Origin: Pseudomonas hamedanensis
Lineage (GTDB): Bacteria; Pseudomonadota; Gammaproteobacteria; Pseudomonadales; Pseudomonadaceae
Length of the DNA stretch: 64,000 nt
Assembly: GCF_014268595.2 (NCBI RefSeq)
Contig: NZ_CP077091.1
Location: forward strand, 1,262,501 to 1,326,500
Direction of reading: 5' to 3'
Part shown: in pieces, positions 19,101 to 24,802 of the stretch
How the letters are laid out: every line of letters begins with the position of its first letter
How positions within the stretch are numbered: position 1 is the stretch's first letter
The notes under the pieces: model-generated
What the model was told of the DNA's origin: nothing
The model's input: the letters and a program-made list of their open reading frames with translations, nothing else
Databases searched by the model: none
Translations under genes and position numbers: made by a program

Positions 19101-19623
19101 TCTGCTCGATTGTCACCGTGGTCTTGCCATCAGCCTGAGTCTGCTGCGGCCCCTTGGCGTTCAGCCAGCCCTGGGTGAGGCTGTTGTCGACTTTCAAACC
19201 GCCCTCACCCAAGCCATCTGGCACGGTTTGCACACTGCCCAACGCCACCGCGCGTCCGGCCGCCTGAGCCGCCTGCTGCGCAGCGATTGCCGCCACGGTG
19301 TTGTTGAGCGTCTGCAGTGAACGCTGCAACTGCTGGTTGGCTTTCTGCTGCTGCGCCAGCGGCGGCGTCATCCCCGGCAGCCCTCCCATACTCGGCCGCG
19401 CTGCCGCCGCTTGTTGTGCGGCGCCCTTGGCGGCGAACCAGTTGGAACTGAACGCCGTTTGCGCCTGCGCACTGCCCGCCACCAGACAGAGCGCAACCGC
19501 GTGCGCCAGCGGCTTGAGCAGCCACAAGGCCGGTTCGGCGGCCTCACGCTTGAGAATCTGGGCACGGGTACTGCGACGGGATGGGCGAGCGAGCATCACT
19601 ACGAGATCCTTTTTGATTGCCAC
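7123..19623 (-). CDS. pdtA: PdtA-like filamentous haemagglutinin (TpsA) exoprotein
   Basis: This 4166-residue protein is a two-partner-secretion exoprotein, expected to form a long beta-helix on or off the cell surface. A long signal peptide (about 55 residues, ending CLVAGSAQA) is followed by the TPS secretion domain, with KAILNWETFNVG, AVLNRVND and the MLINRNGIVFSG box (about residues 150-300). The body is built of Gly/Asn-rich beta-helix repeats. Residues 3590-3775 look like DUF3739 (AAGPVRMLAGRDIVASGTY), typical of this group. Length and position beside a DING protein, hxc and vre match PdtA of P. aeruginosa (phosphate-depletion regulated). Cysteines are rare; two cluster near residues 3020 and 3060 (FWCDMIPGVC and FWCDIDPNWC). 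No TpsB transporter gene is in the window. The symbol is by analogy. Confidence 0.85.
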   Translation of the reverse strand: MAIKKDLVVMLARPSRRSTRAQILKREAAEPALWLLKPLAHAVALCLVAGSAQAQTAFSSNWFAAKGAAQQAAAARPSMGGLPGMTPPLAQQQKANQQLQRSLQTLNNTVAAIAAQQAAQAAGRAVALGSVQTVPDGLGEGGLKVDNSLTQGWLNAKGPQQTQADGKTTVTIEQTADKAILNWETFNVGRNTTVEFAQQSNWAVLNRVNDPNARASQIQGQIKGDGTVMLINRNGIVFSGSSQVNVRNLVAAAANITDIQFRDRGLYFDSSATQPTFTDAAGKVLVERGASIQTHSPKASTDAGGYALLLGNEVQNDGNISTAKGQTLLGAGDRFYIRKGSGTDGNAVSTTFGNEVTPGFKAGAVAGKVSNNGLIQAATGDITLTGHEVLQNGVLLASTSVATRGTVHLLNPASDSDGSVTLAQGSVTAIMLDSSDLTALDSQRDASLQAVSANNRIRGDQSRIEIGSGGSVEFQNGSITLATGGQVAVSAGRRSLVRDGALIDVAGAVGVKVAMEANNIKINVQGNEQRDAPVNREGGALNSNDIWVDVRELVYVPAGTNGYATDRWYTAGGLLEVGGYLGTQGHTIGEWMAQGGSVNFSGNDVVTEKGSLINLSGGTLDVQSGEIRQSWLRGADGRLYEVSRAPGDLLYTGLYKGYEDSSERWGQTQIFYNPLIAPTSRQESGYTVGRDAGQLVIGTRNALVDGQILGDVFQGDRQTQAPRAVLDGYEQSQTARARRAQLIVGQYDPAWSATAGGLQYQLDALLNQVQIGANPAAALTTPGLADAVAQERLGKLFLDSDLLNGFQLGALKVSAAKAIVIDQAVTVDAGGDITLFGPQLQVNANLTARGGSLYLGDVLTGNPGLTTPAGTPVGVTVARDAQLDARGLWSNLGTDPDDVSSLAYLNGGVVSLRSTGKVSLGSGSLLDVSSGGALLANGKTRGGKGGDVTLESTPLTSATPSQVILDGDVRGYGVTGGGSLTIQSGKVVIGGSGVALADNALHLAPSLFSTGFARYSVTGLNGLEVADGAQVDVAMPVYRFRDVAPNQASGVDPRAALESWTPPLFQENPAKGVLTQRGGASLALQAGSSDLALIDPASSPLSIGHGARISVDPGQRINLRGAGQITVDGQLHAWGGTLDIRQQQFGSLDVATRLQNADPQAHNRSIWIGEDAVLDVAGRAYTAVDALGRVYGQVGKGGSIILGGEIDSKKLTATSADAYVIVRDGARLDASGTHAVLDLAGLGMTDVATDGGRIALSSYNGVFLDGQLKAAAGGIGASGGRLEIVQDAPLYQMNLASNEVRAPREMIISQRADGSLLPADLQAGEGAAQLRYGQTRLSAERLMSAGFDHLSLMSNGLLTFADDVDLRMNQSLNVYAGSISLAQAASDTTRVNLAAPNMRLSGLGFYLSSDISMRPRVLATPTTQVSNARFTATADLLDLSNTLSFGAEGTLAQLGAPALAVVRRGFDQVTLDSRGDMRFLAPNDNERSSRLWTAGDLNLRAAQIYPATGVSADVRVGYQGPVPIAEDARTLRISGHGEAPQALPYSAFGSLLLVAGNIEQGGVIRAPLGLIQLGENSLGKTRELHLLPGSVTSVSGAGLVMPYGGTTDGIDYRYNGKSVALHGIAGALDGVILTGQYVDVQSDALIDLSGGGDLRGAGFVSGRGGSTDARFNPLVRNAADGTFSFPGLGSNPVYAIVPGNQSAFAPALAEAGASDPRLGEQITVGAGVPGLAAGTYTLLPSTFALLPGAFRVEVNGQATPGMTTGALKMRNGSWSSAGVMSIANSGLRDSLPSQVILTSAEVLRRYSQYNETSFTQFVQSDAARRGVPRALAPMDAKSLIFKLTVDDQYDIGMNFQGKAMFAPGAGGVAGTATVSATQLEVLGQGQSHTPGFGGVSVYADSLNRLGAGRLSLGATPTVEYGTAGNFIRFDGNASDIALRNGAVLSAPEVLIRTTTTSGGITVEAGAGINTLGLGKAPFDSNDGFIYQPGAASLLVVSNGWTNVLAPTAGNSVDGAGSIRIGTCAAQPCTQPSVLYSNGSISAATDNRFELNEAVRFGTRHLALAVGAINAGSAEAITAAGNVPSGLNLNQNVLDRLLRGDTQFGAPALETLSLTTRDAFNFYGNVSLDTLDPQTGVSRLQNLALSTPAIYGLGQAGDVATIRTANLIWSGATQAPGAVASGGAGTGSGTLDIQAQRIEFGYGPNPQPNGLDQNNRLALGFATVNLTASERITANHKGSLAVYQTQGAYDPLTGYAYSGGALNLRTPLLTGEAASVNLLKAGGNLTVSGGANAAVANALGAELTLDGRNVVLDGRIALASGKLVVKAQNDLTLTAAAQLDLAGRTLPFNDISKYSWGGDVALYSSDGNIRQAAGSRIDLSAHNNQAGHLSAVALAADAGVVDLQGEIRGASSGYYDAGGTLVPYKAGGVDIRAQRLGDNLSQDFAGLNQRLNAGQVFGSRSFQLKQGDLQIGEGLKAGEVSVSVDNGSLTVAGLIDASGERVGSIRLSANNGLTLTGNAVLDAHGRVLRVDSYGKIIDAPNRAMVELDSGDGLLTLAAGARIDLRHGTDAPLGSAAGQNDGLPRGTLELNAPRIGAGDIAIDASGVLNIQGARSIGLNAMRRYTDAADGTDAAVSGRPYQVIDQAYLDGIHGDSTAFIDAALGNSQLLQGKLAGLNNAIYADAFHVRPGVEIASKTVDGDLVVQGDLDLSGYRYASLNPHTPKTAVYGSGESGSLLIRAGGNLDIYGSINDGFAPPPETVDDAGWKLVPGIQPFGGDLIVPGAGVTLAAGTLFPVGTTLNYDLPIQGATLASGTLLPTQGILAGPYTMTAGTVLAGAVHDAAGNLLYAAGTVLNDTVTLPAGSRLGAGTRLNAATDMQAMLWPKGVPLPGTFADNQIVGVKLSTELALLRGSLIPSMTDVVLADGTAYIDLRPLNGTQQGRNWALASMLPSGSTSWSMRVVAGADLDAADSRTVKPLTSEGHLRLADTHYGMLVTTKALDTTWAIDNPLGFPAGEVVKEDEMFWCDMIPGVCIAPAKFLWADGNVLGMPTGTPVSEGDLFWCDIDPNWCLPNVGGTTVSTHTQMFSVLRTGTGDLDVLAAGNLSMESPFGVYTAGTQSGDVEARYNQPRGRLSDNGSVLGSAGSDNEKWVDGGSDSLYQAWYPRLGGNLTIGAGGSVSGDVIGQRTVSNKVETREQVASVAVGNWLWRQGTGNDEIPTAWWINFGSYATQPLSGETGTAPYLVGFTGFGTLGGGNISLRAGADGGMLDPVGDGRSNLYPRGQGLIVAVGSTGRVGSDGSLQLTGGGDIDMRLGGSLNPSLLARARETGTQAPRHDLQGAVINLRGAAQVSASALGGVNLQYGAFAQDQDPREVRAYDPFSSTLSSATGGLVLIPGDSGMRLSTRGDLVLGGAADPGRVRLQNSTAFTDGSGVAHAGGGLTGFSLWTEHTAIDLFSAGGNLTPSTQLAESDLLTNASYNVSPTDGRFVYPSILRAVAAQGSIYAGPSAAYSPGNAPPALGYSLLLAPSGSGQLEMLAGDSIYAGGYAINQSGASPSAITTVFAPSFNGYDNNNASRPVMTNNSPDGVATKTNALYPLFVFGANSYSGLAGVQGPARFYALAGDLVGVRSGETLTFSRFGVPQRTWYEAAGPVRMLAGRDIVASGTYLGQPTKAPTDGMGRSDEDIVSSGNLFIHNRPNDVSRVSAGRDILYSSFDIGGPGVLDVSAGRNILMEDRASITSIGPVLAGDRRPGASVVLQAGVGAQGADYSRFIARYLNPQNVADSAVALSAQPGKVVKTYVDELRSWLSLGYGFKGSDEQAQAFYATLPSTEQAIFARQVYFAELRAGGLEYTDANGPRTGSYLRGRNAIAALFPTTDVAGNPIRYDGDITMYGGAGVKTLFGGDIQMLTPGGGQVFGIEGAAPPSTAGIITQGSGDIQLYSQGSILLGQSRIMTTFGGSILGWSAEGDINAGRGSKTTVVYTPPKRVYDTWGNVTLSPSVPSTGAGIATLNPIAEVAPGNIDLIAPLGTIDAGEAGIRVSGNVNIAALTVVNAANISVQGKATGVPVVSAVNTGAITSASSAASSATQAAEDVARQQQAAARQNQASVFTVQVLSFGNEQLAPSRDGASRTPATGYNPDSPVQVLGAGALDEQAKQQLTEEERGQLTL

Positions 19624-19795
19624 ATAAAGCTGCAGGCCGGCAAAAACCTGCTGTCAGGACATAGGCCGTTGGCGAGGGGCGAGACCGAACGGATGTCACA
19701 CAAACTTCATGATTGAGGAGTAGATCGGCCAGAACCGGCGATAAAGACCGGGTCTGAGACCGCACACGGTTTGCCGGTATCGACCAAGGCCAGCC
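19624..19795. other. upstream region of the pdtA-like gene
   Basis: No gene. GATC-poor and without an obvious strong sigma-70 promoter. ATGTCAC, four bases, then ACTTCAT at 19693-19710 is a poor match to two Pho-box half sites and is oriented opposite to the gene, so I do not call it. Confidence 0.4.
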
Positions 19796-19825
19796 AAAAA
19801 AAAGCAGCAGCCCGAGGGCTGCTGC
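19796..19825 (-). terminator. terminator of the DING protein gene
   Basis: On the minus strand a perfect hairpin (GCAGCAGCC with GGCTGCTGC) is followed by eight T residues, 24 bases beyond the stop. It separates the DING gene from the pdtA-like gene downstream. Confidence 0.88.
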
Positions 19826-19848
19826 AGTCATTGCGAGTGAAGCAAGGT

Positions 19849-20952
19849 TTACAGAGGACGACCCACAGCGTTGCACACGCTGGCGTTGTTGATGTTCAGG
19901 TTGTTGCCCGTGGTGTTGGTGATGAAGTTGGCGGTCACAGCGTTTTTCCAGTTGGTCGGAACCGGAATGAAACCGTGAGCAGCGGTGGCTACGGCGTTGC
20001 CCGGAGTGCTGTAGTGCTGGGTCAGGAACGCTTTGACATCAGCGGCCACGGCTGCATCCTTGTAGCACTGGCCGAAGATGAAGTTGGTGTAAGCCGCCAT
20101 GGCGTAACCGCTGGCCGGGTTGGCGACCACTGGCGACCATTGCGCCGGGAGGGCCGGGTTGGTTGGCAGCGGAGCCGACGCCAGCGCAGTGTTGACGTTG
20201 GCGCTGGTTGGCTGAACGCCGTTGATGCGGGCAACCACAGCGTTGCTCGCAGCGTTGACACCGTCTGGACCGACGTAACCGATCGAGCCGTCAACCGCGT
20301 TCACGGCCGTAGCAACGTCAGCAGTGTTGGCCACCCCTACCCAGTTCGACGGCAGGGCCGAACCTGCTGGCAGACGAGCGTTGGTGAAGGTGGTGTTAAC
20401 GGCGAATTTGGTCGGGCAGACCGAGTTCAGGTGACGGCTGAGGATTTCGGTGGTGCCGCTCGAAGTCGAGCGATAAACCACGCGAATTGCGGTGGTATCA
20501 GCGGTGCCCAACAACTGGCCCCAGGTGGTCTTGGCGCCCGACAATGCATCGCACAGCTGAGCGCTGGTGAGGTTGAGGGTGGTGTTGCCGGCTTTTTTGT
20601 ACGGAATGGCAACCGAAGTGGCCACCGATGGCAGCTGGATCAACGGGCCGTACGAACCACCGAAGTTGGTGTTGTAGGTGCTGAGTTCCGTAGCGCTGAG
20701 GATCGAGTCGCTGGCGGCGAAGTGCACAGTACCGGTGGTGCTGAACTGGGCAGCGTTGTTGGTCAGGAACGCGCTTTTGCCGATGCCGCTACCGGTCACG
20801 GCGTAGCTGAAGTTGGCAGGCAGGATGCTGTTGGCGGAACCTTTGTACAGTGCGGCAGGCAGGGAAGCACCACCACCGGTTACGGCCATGGCCTGGGCGG
20901 AAGCCAGAGCGGCGACGGTCAGTGAGGCGGCGATCAGAGTGCGCTTGAACAT
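19849..20952 (-). CDS. secreted DING/LapA-like phosphate-binding protein
   Basis: This 367-residue precursor has a signal peptide (MFKRTLIAASLTVAALASA...QAMA) and a mature start VTGGGASLPAALYKG, a variant of the DINGGG(A/S)(T/S)LP start of DING proteins. The rest has the PstS-type two-lobe phosphate-binding fold: GSGIGKSAFL, HFAASDS, VYRSTSSGTTEILSRH and GSIGYVGPDGV. In P. aeruginosa the DING proteins LapA and LapB are low-molecular-weight alkaline phosphatases beside hxc, and LapA is a substrate of Hxc. The gene order here (DING gene, then hxcS) fits that role. ATG at 20952 has AAGGAG seven bases upstream, better than the in-frame ATG at 20985. Confidence 0.87.
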   Translation of the reverse strand: MFKRTLIAASLTVAALASAQAMAVTGGGASLPAALYKGSANSILPANFSYAVTGSGIGKSAFLTNNAAQFSTTGTVHFAASDSILSATELSTYNTNFGGSYGPLIQLPSVATSVAIPYKKAGNTTLNLTSAQLCDALSGAKTTWGQLLGTADTTAIRVVYRSTSSGTTEILSRHLNSVCPTKFAVNTTFTNARLPAGSALPSNWVGVANTADVATAVNAVDGSIGYVGPDGVNAASNAVVARINGVQPTSANVNTALASAPLPTNPALPAQWSPVVANPASGYAMAAYTNFIFGQCYKDAAVAADVKAFLTQHYSTPGNAVATAAHGFIPVPTNWKNAVTANFITNTTGNNLNINNASVCNAVGRPL

Positions 20953-21059
20953 GAAGAATCTCCTTTTCAACGAGGTTTGGAACACAGGTTTCGGAAGGCT
21001 TGCATGACACTGGGAGGGTCCACCGAAGTGGAGCCGCAGGGAGAAATTCGCAGCTTCCG

Positions 21060-21077
21060 GTGACAGATAAAGGAAAA
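21060..21077 (-). promoter_or_regulatory. candidate Pho box upstream of the DING gene
   Basis: On the minus strand TTTTCCTTTATCTGTCAC matches 13 of 18 positions of the PhoB consensus (CTGTCAT-4-CTGTCAC), with a perfect second half site. It lies about 110 bases before the DING ATG. The first half site is weak, so this is only a candidate. Confidence 0.35.
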
Positions 21078-21297
21078 AACCTCGGGAGCTGAGGAGGGAT
21101 TTTTGTGCGGATTTCTCGGGTGTTTACGGTGATCGGCAGGCGCTCTGAGTCAAGCATTTCGCTCAATCGGGCTGGAGCCGGTGAAGGGTGGTTGCAGATG
21201 ACAGAATGGAGAACCCGAGGATGACCGGATCGGGACTCGGGTGGTGCTGAGGCTGGTGAAAAATATTTGAGTTTTTGTGTTGTCCGGACCGGCGCCT

Positions 21298-21361
21298 TCG
21301 CGAGCAGGCTCACTCCTACAGGGGAATGCATTTCAAATTGTAGGAGTGAGCCTGCTCGCGA
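21298..21361. repeat. inverted pair of REP elements
   Basis: A 23-base arm (TCGCGAGCAGGCTCACTCCT plus ACA) and its perfect inverse at 21339-21361 are separated by 18 bases. This is the REP family found in most intergenic gaps of the window; it can fold into a long hairpin after hxcS. Confidence 0.85.
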
Positions 21362-21391
21362 TAGCGCCAGCCCAGCCACCACCCATTCGGC

Positions 21392-22603
21392 CTATTGCAC
21401 GAGTTGGTTGATCTCGATAATCGGCAACAACACCGCCATCACAATCACCAGCACCACCCCACCCATCACCACAATCATCAATGGCTCGAGCAGCGCAGTC
21501 ATGCCCATCGCCCGCCGTTCGATATCCCGCGACAAAGTCTGCGCCGCCCGTTCGAGCATCGGCGGCAACGAGCCGGTTTTTTCGCCGCTGGCGATCAGGT
21601 GGATCAGCACTGGCGGGAACACATTTTCCACGCGCAACGCGGCCGCCAGATTCACCCCCTCGCGCACCTTGGCCGTGGCCTCGCTGACGCTCAGGCTCAA
21701 ACGGTCATTGGACAGCGTCTGCCGCGCTGCCTCCAGCGCGCGCAACAGCGGCACCCCGGCGCCGCCGAGAATCGCCAGGGTCGAGGCGAAGCGCGCGGTG
21801 TTCAAGCCGAGAATGAAACGCCCGAACAGCGGCAACTTCAGCACCCGGTGATGCCAGCTCAAGCGCGCCGCCGGATTGCGCAAATACAACCGCCAGCTCC
21901 AGAACGCCCCGGCCAAGAGCGCCGCACACAACCAACCCCACGCACGAATGAAATCACTGGCGGTGAGCATCGCCAGCGTCAGCCCCGGCAAATCCTGCCG
22001 CGCCTGGGAAAACGCGCTGACCACCTGCGGCACCACATAGCTGAGCAGGAAAATCACAATGCCGATCGACACCAATCCGACGACTCCCGGATAGATGAAC
22101 GCCGTGAGAATCTTGCCGCGCAGGTTGTTGCGCTCCTCGATGTAATCGGCCAGCCGCTCCATCACCTGCGCCAAATCGCCGGACTCTTCCCCCGCCGCAA
22201 TCAGCGCGCGGTAAATCTCGGGAAAATCCCGAGGCCGCGACGCCAGCGATTCAGCCAGACGCATGCCGCTGCGCACATCGGCACGCACCGCGCTGAGGGT
22301 GTGGGCGATGTGCTTTTTCTCGGCTTGCTCGACCGTTGCACTCAGCGCTGCTTCCAGCGGCAGACTGGCGCCGAGCAGGCTCGCCAATTGCCGCGTGGCC
22401 CAGGCCAGATCGTTGTCCGACAGCCGCGCGCTGAACAAACCGCCGCCGCCCTGCCGAGCGACATTGCTTTCTTCGTGCACCGACAGCGCTGTCAAACCAC
22501 GGCCGCGCAAGGCACTGAACGCCGCGCTCTGGCTGTCGGCCTCAAGGTGCCCGGACTCAATCTTTCCGCTCGCGTCGGCGGCTTCAAAACGATAGCGATT
22601 CAT
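21392..22603 (-). CDS. hxcS: type II secretion inner-membrane platform protein GspF (HxcS)
   Basis: This 403-residue protein has the two repeated GspF domains, each four-helix bundles followed by membrane segments (about 170-195, 220-240 and 375-398). Recognisable segments are LAWATRQLASLLGASLPLEA, ESGDLAQVMERLADYIEERN and GEKTGSLPPMLERAA. It forms the inner-membrane platform with GspC, L and M and contacts the GspE ATPase. The start overlaps the hxcR stop (TGATG). It is the last gene of the hxcTXYZQRS transcription unit. Confidence 0.93.
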   Translation of the reverse strand: MNRYRFEAADASGKIESGHLEADSQSAAFSALRGRGLTALSVHEESNVARQGGGGLFSARLSDNDLAWATRQLASLLGASLPLEAALSATVEQAEKKHIAHTLSAVRADVRSGMRLAESLASRPRDFPEIYRALIAAGEESGDLAQVMERLADYIEERNNLRGKILTAFIYPGVVGLVSIGIVIFLLSYVVPQVVSAFSQARQDLPGLTLAMLTASDFIRAWGWLCAALLAGAFWSWRLYLRNPAARLSWHHRVLKLPLFGRFILGLNTARFASTLAILGGAGVPLLRALEAARQTLSNDRLSLSVSEATAKVREGVNLAAALRVENVFPPVLIHLIASGEKTGSLPPMLERAAQTLSRDIERRAMGMTALLEPLMIVVMGGVVLVIVMAVLLPIIEINQLVQ

Positions 22604-24009
22604 CAGGCGTCCCGTGTCACGCGAAGGATTTCTTCCGGCGCGGTGGCACCGCTGCGAATCCAGCGCTCACCGTCCTCGCGCAGGCTGAACATCCCTGCCT
22701 TCGCCGCCGCCGCGCGCAAAGCCTGCTCCCCTGCCCCTTGATGAATCAGCGTGCGGATGTCGTCGTCGATGCAGAACAATTCGTGAATGCCGGTGCGACC
22801 GCTGTAACCCGTTTGATTGCACGCCGCGCAGCCGACCGGGCGCCAGGTGCCGGGCGTGGCCGGGTCTTCCTGTTTGCATTGATTGCACAGGCGCCGCACC
22901 AGGCGCTGCGCGAGTACGCCGAGCATTGATGAGGCCAGCAGAAACGGCTCCACGCCCATGTCGACCAAACGGTTGACCGCCGACACCGCATCGTTGGTGT
23001 GCAATGTCGCCAGTACCAAGTGACCGGTCAGCGACGCCTGCACGGCGATTTGTGCTGTTTCCAGATCGCGGATCTCACCGATCATGATGATGTCCGGGTC
23101 CTGACGCAGAATCGCCCGCAGCGCCAAGGCAAAGGTCATGTCGATCTTGGCGTTGACCTGAATCTGGCTGATGCCCGGCAGGTCGTATTCCACCGGGTCT
23201 TCCACGGTGAGGATATTGCTGGTGCTCGCGTCGAGTCGGGCCAGCGCGGCGTAGAGGCTGGTGGTCTTGCCGCTGCCGGTCGGGCCGGTGACCAGCACGA
23301 TGCCGTGGGGCTGGCGGATCAGATGATCGAGTTTGGCCAGTACCTGCGCGTCCATGCCCAGGGTCTCCAGTTGCAGGCGTCCGGCCTGCTTGTCGAGCAG
23401 GCGCATCACCACGCGTTCGCCATGCCCGGTCGGCACCGTCGAGACGCGAATATCGATCGGCCGCCCCGCTACGCGCAAAGCGATGCGACCGTCCTGCGGC
23501 AAGCGTTTTTCGGCGATATCGAGCTGCGCCATGATCTTGATCCGCGACACCAGCGCACCGTGCAGGGCCTTGCGCGGCGAGACCACGTCACGCAGCGTGC
23601 CGTCGACGCGGTAGCGCACCACCGAATGGGTTTCAAACGGTTCGATGTGAATGTCGCTGGCCTCGTCGCGCGCAGCCTGAGTCAGCAAGGCGTTGATCAT
23701 GCGAATCACCGGCGCACCGTCCTGGGTGTCGAGCAGGTCGGTGATTTCCGGCATGTCCTGCATCAGGCGATCGAGGTCGACTTCGTTTTCAGCGGCGCCA
23801 ACCACCGCCGCCGCACTGCCGGTGTCGGCGTACGCGGCGGCGAGCAAACCGTCGAGCTCGTCATCGCGCACCCGCTCGATCTGCGCCGCACCAAACTGCC
23901 GGCGCACCTCGCTGATCGACCAGCCGGGCGTCGACGGGCACACCGTCAGCACGCCATCGCGTAACAGAACGCGCTGCGCCTTGGCCCAGGCGTAAGGCAA
24001 TGCACTCAT
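22603..24009 (-). CDS. hxcR: type II secretion ATPase GspE (HxcR)
   Basis: This 468-residue ATPase drives pseudopilus assembly. It shows the N2 domain ([20 protein letters not shown]), Walker [11 protein letters not shown] (about 243), the Asp box [19 protein letters not shown], Walker [13 protein letters not shown] and the His box [15 protein letters not shown] zinc-binding CxxC pair ([22 protein letters not shown]) follows near residue 400. ATG at 24009 gives MSALPYAW; an in-frame ATG six codons earlier is less likely. About 790 bases of repeats separate it from hxcQ, unlike the rest of the tightly packed operon. Confidence 0.93.
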   Translation of the reverse strand: MSALPYAWAKAQRVLLRDGVLTVCPSTPGWSISEVRRQFGAAQIERVRDDELDGLLAAAYADTGSAAAVVGAAENEVDLDRLMQDMPEITDLLDTQDGAPVIRMINALLTQAARDEASDIHIEPFETHSVVRYRVDGTLRDVVSPRKALHGALVSRIKIMAQLDIAEKRLPQDGRIALRVAGRPIDIRVSTVPTGHGERVVMRLLDKQAGRLQLETLGMDAQVLAKLDHLIRQPHGIVLVTGPTGSGKTTSLYAALARLDASTSNILTVEDPVEYDLPGISQIQVNAKIDMTFALALRAILRQDPDIIMIGEIRDLETAQIAVQASLTGHLVLATLHTNDAVSAVNRLVDMGVEPFLLASSMLGVLAQRLVRRLCNQCKQEDPATPGTWRPVGCAACNQTGYSGRTGIHELFCIDDDIRTLIHQGAGEQALRAAAAKAGMFSLREDGERWIRSGATAPEEILRVTRDA

Positions 24010-24802
24010 CGTCCATCCTCCACACAATCCACCGTGGCAATGGGATCCCCTGTGGCAATGCGATCCCTTGTGGCAATGCGATCCTCTGTGGCAACGGGAT
24101 CCTCTGTGGCAATGCGATCCCCTGTGGCGAGGGGATTTATCCCCGTTGGGCTGCGAAGCAGACCCAAAACTTGAGAACCGGTTTCTATAGGTAAATCGCG
24201 TGTGCCCGGTTTACGACTGCTGCGCAGCCGAGCGGGGATGAATCCCCTCGCCACAGTCATCATCTCAGTCAAAACCGGGTGCTCCCTTCAATCGGTACAG
24301 TGGCAATGGGATCCCCTGTGGCAATGCGATCCTCTGTGGCAACCGGATCCCCTGTGGCAATGCGATCCTCTGTGGCGAGGGGATTTATCCCCGTTGGGCT
24401 GCGAAGCAGACCCAAACCTTGAGAACCGGTTTCTACAGGTAAATCGCGTGTGCCCGGTTTACGACTGCTGCGCAGCCGAGCGGGGATGAATCCCCTCGCC
24501 ACCGTCATCATCTCAGTCAAAACCGGGTGCTCCCTTCAATCGGTACAGTGGCAATGCGATCCTCTGTGGCAACGGGATCCCCTGTGGCAATGCGATCCCT
24601 TGTGGCAATGCGATCCTCTGTGGCGAGGGGATTTATCCCCGTTGGGCTGCGAAGCAGACCCAAACCTTGAGAACCGGTTTCTATAGGTAAATCGCGTGTG
24701 CCCGGTTTACGACTGCTGCGCAGCCGAGCGGGGATAAATCCCCTCGCCACAGTCATCATCTCAGTCAAAACCGGGTGCCCCTCGCCACAGTCATCATCTC
24801 AG
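24010..24802. repeat. triplicated 248-bp block with 18-bp tandem repeats between hxcQ and hxcR
   Basis: Three copies of a block recur with a 248-base period (GAGGGGATTTATCCCCG begins at 24129, 24377 and 24625). Each has a tandem array of an 18-mer (GTGGCAATGCGATCCTCT and variants): five units at 24034-24123, four at 24300-24371, four at 24548-24619. Then come a common Pseudomonas REP-like sequence and, in the two internal junctions, a copy of the last nine codons of hxcQ (VPIEGSTRF and stop). A further 38-base duplication sits beside the hxcQ stop (near 24744 and 24782). The ORFs that can be drawn through it are by-products. Confidence 0.9.

Larger units (their letters stand above)
20953..21391. 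other. intergenic region between hxcS and the DING gene
   Basis: No credible gene in 438 bases. It holds the upstream region of the DING gene (candidate Pho box at 21060-21077) and, nearer hxcS, a pair of inverted REP elements at 21298-21361. Confidence 0.6.

Noticed and set aside
24034..24619. Tandem 18-mers as a CRISPR array
   Set aside because: The units are contiguous with no unique spacers, are too short, and no cas genes are present.
24022..24768. Three similar small minus-strand ORFs ending VPIEGSTRF
   Set aside because: They result from the 248-base repeat copying the hxcQ 3' end; their upstream parts are REP DNA.
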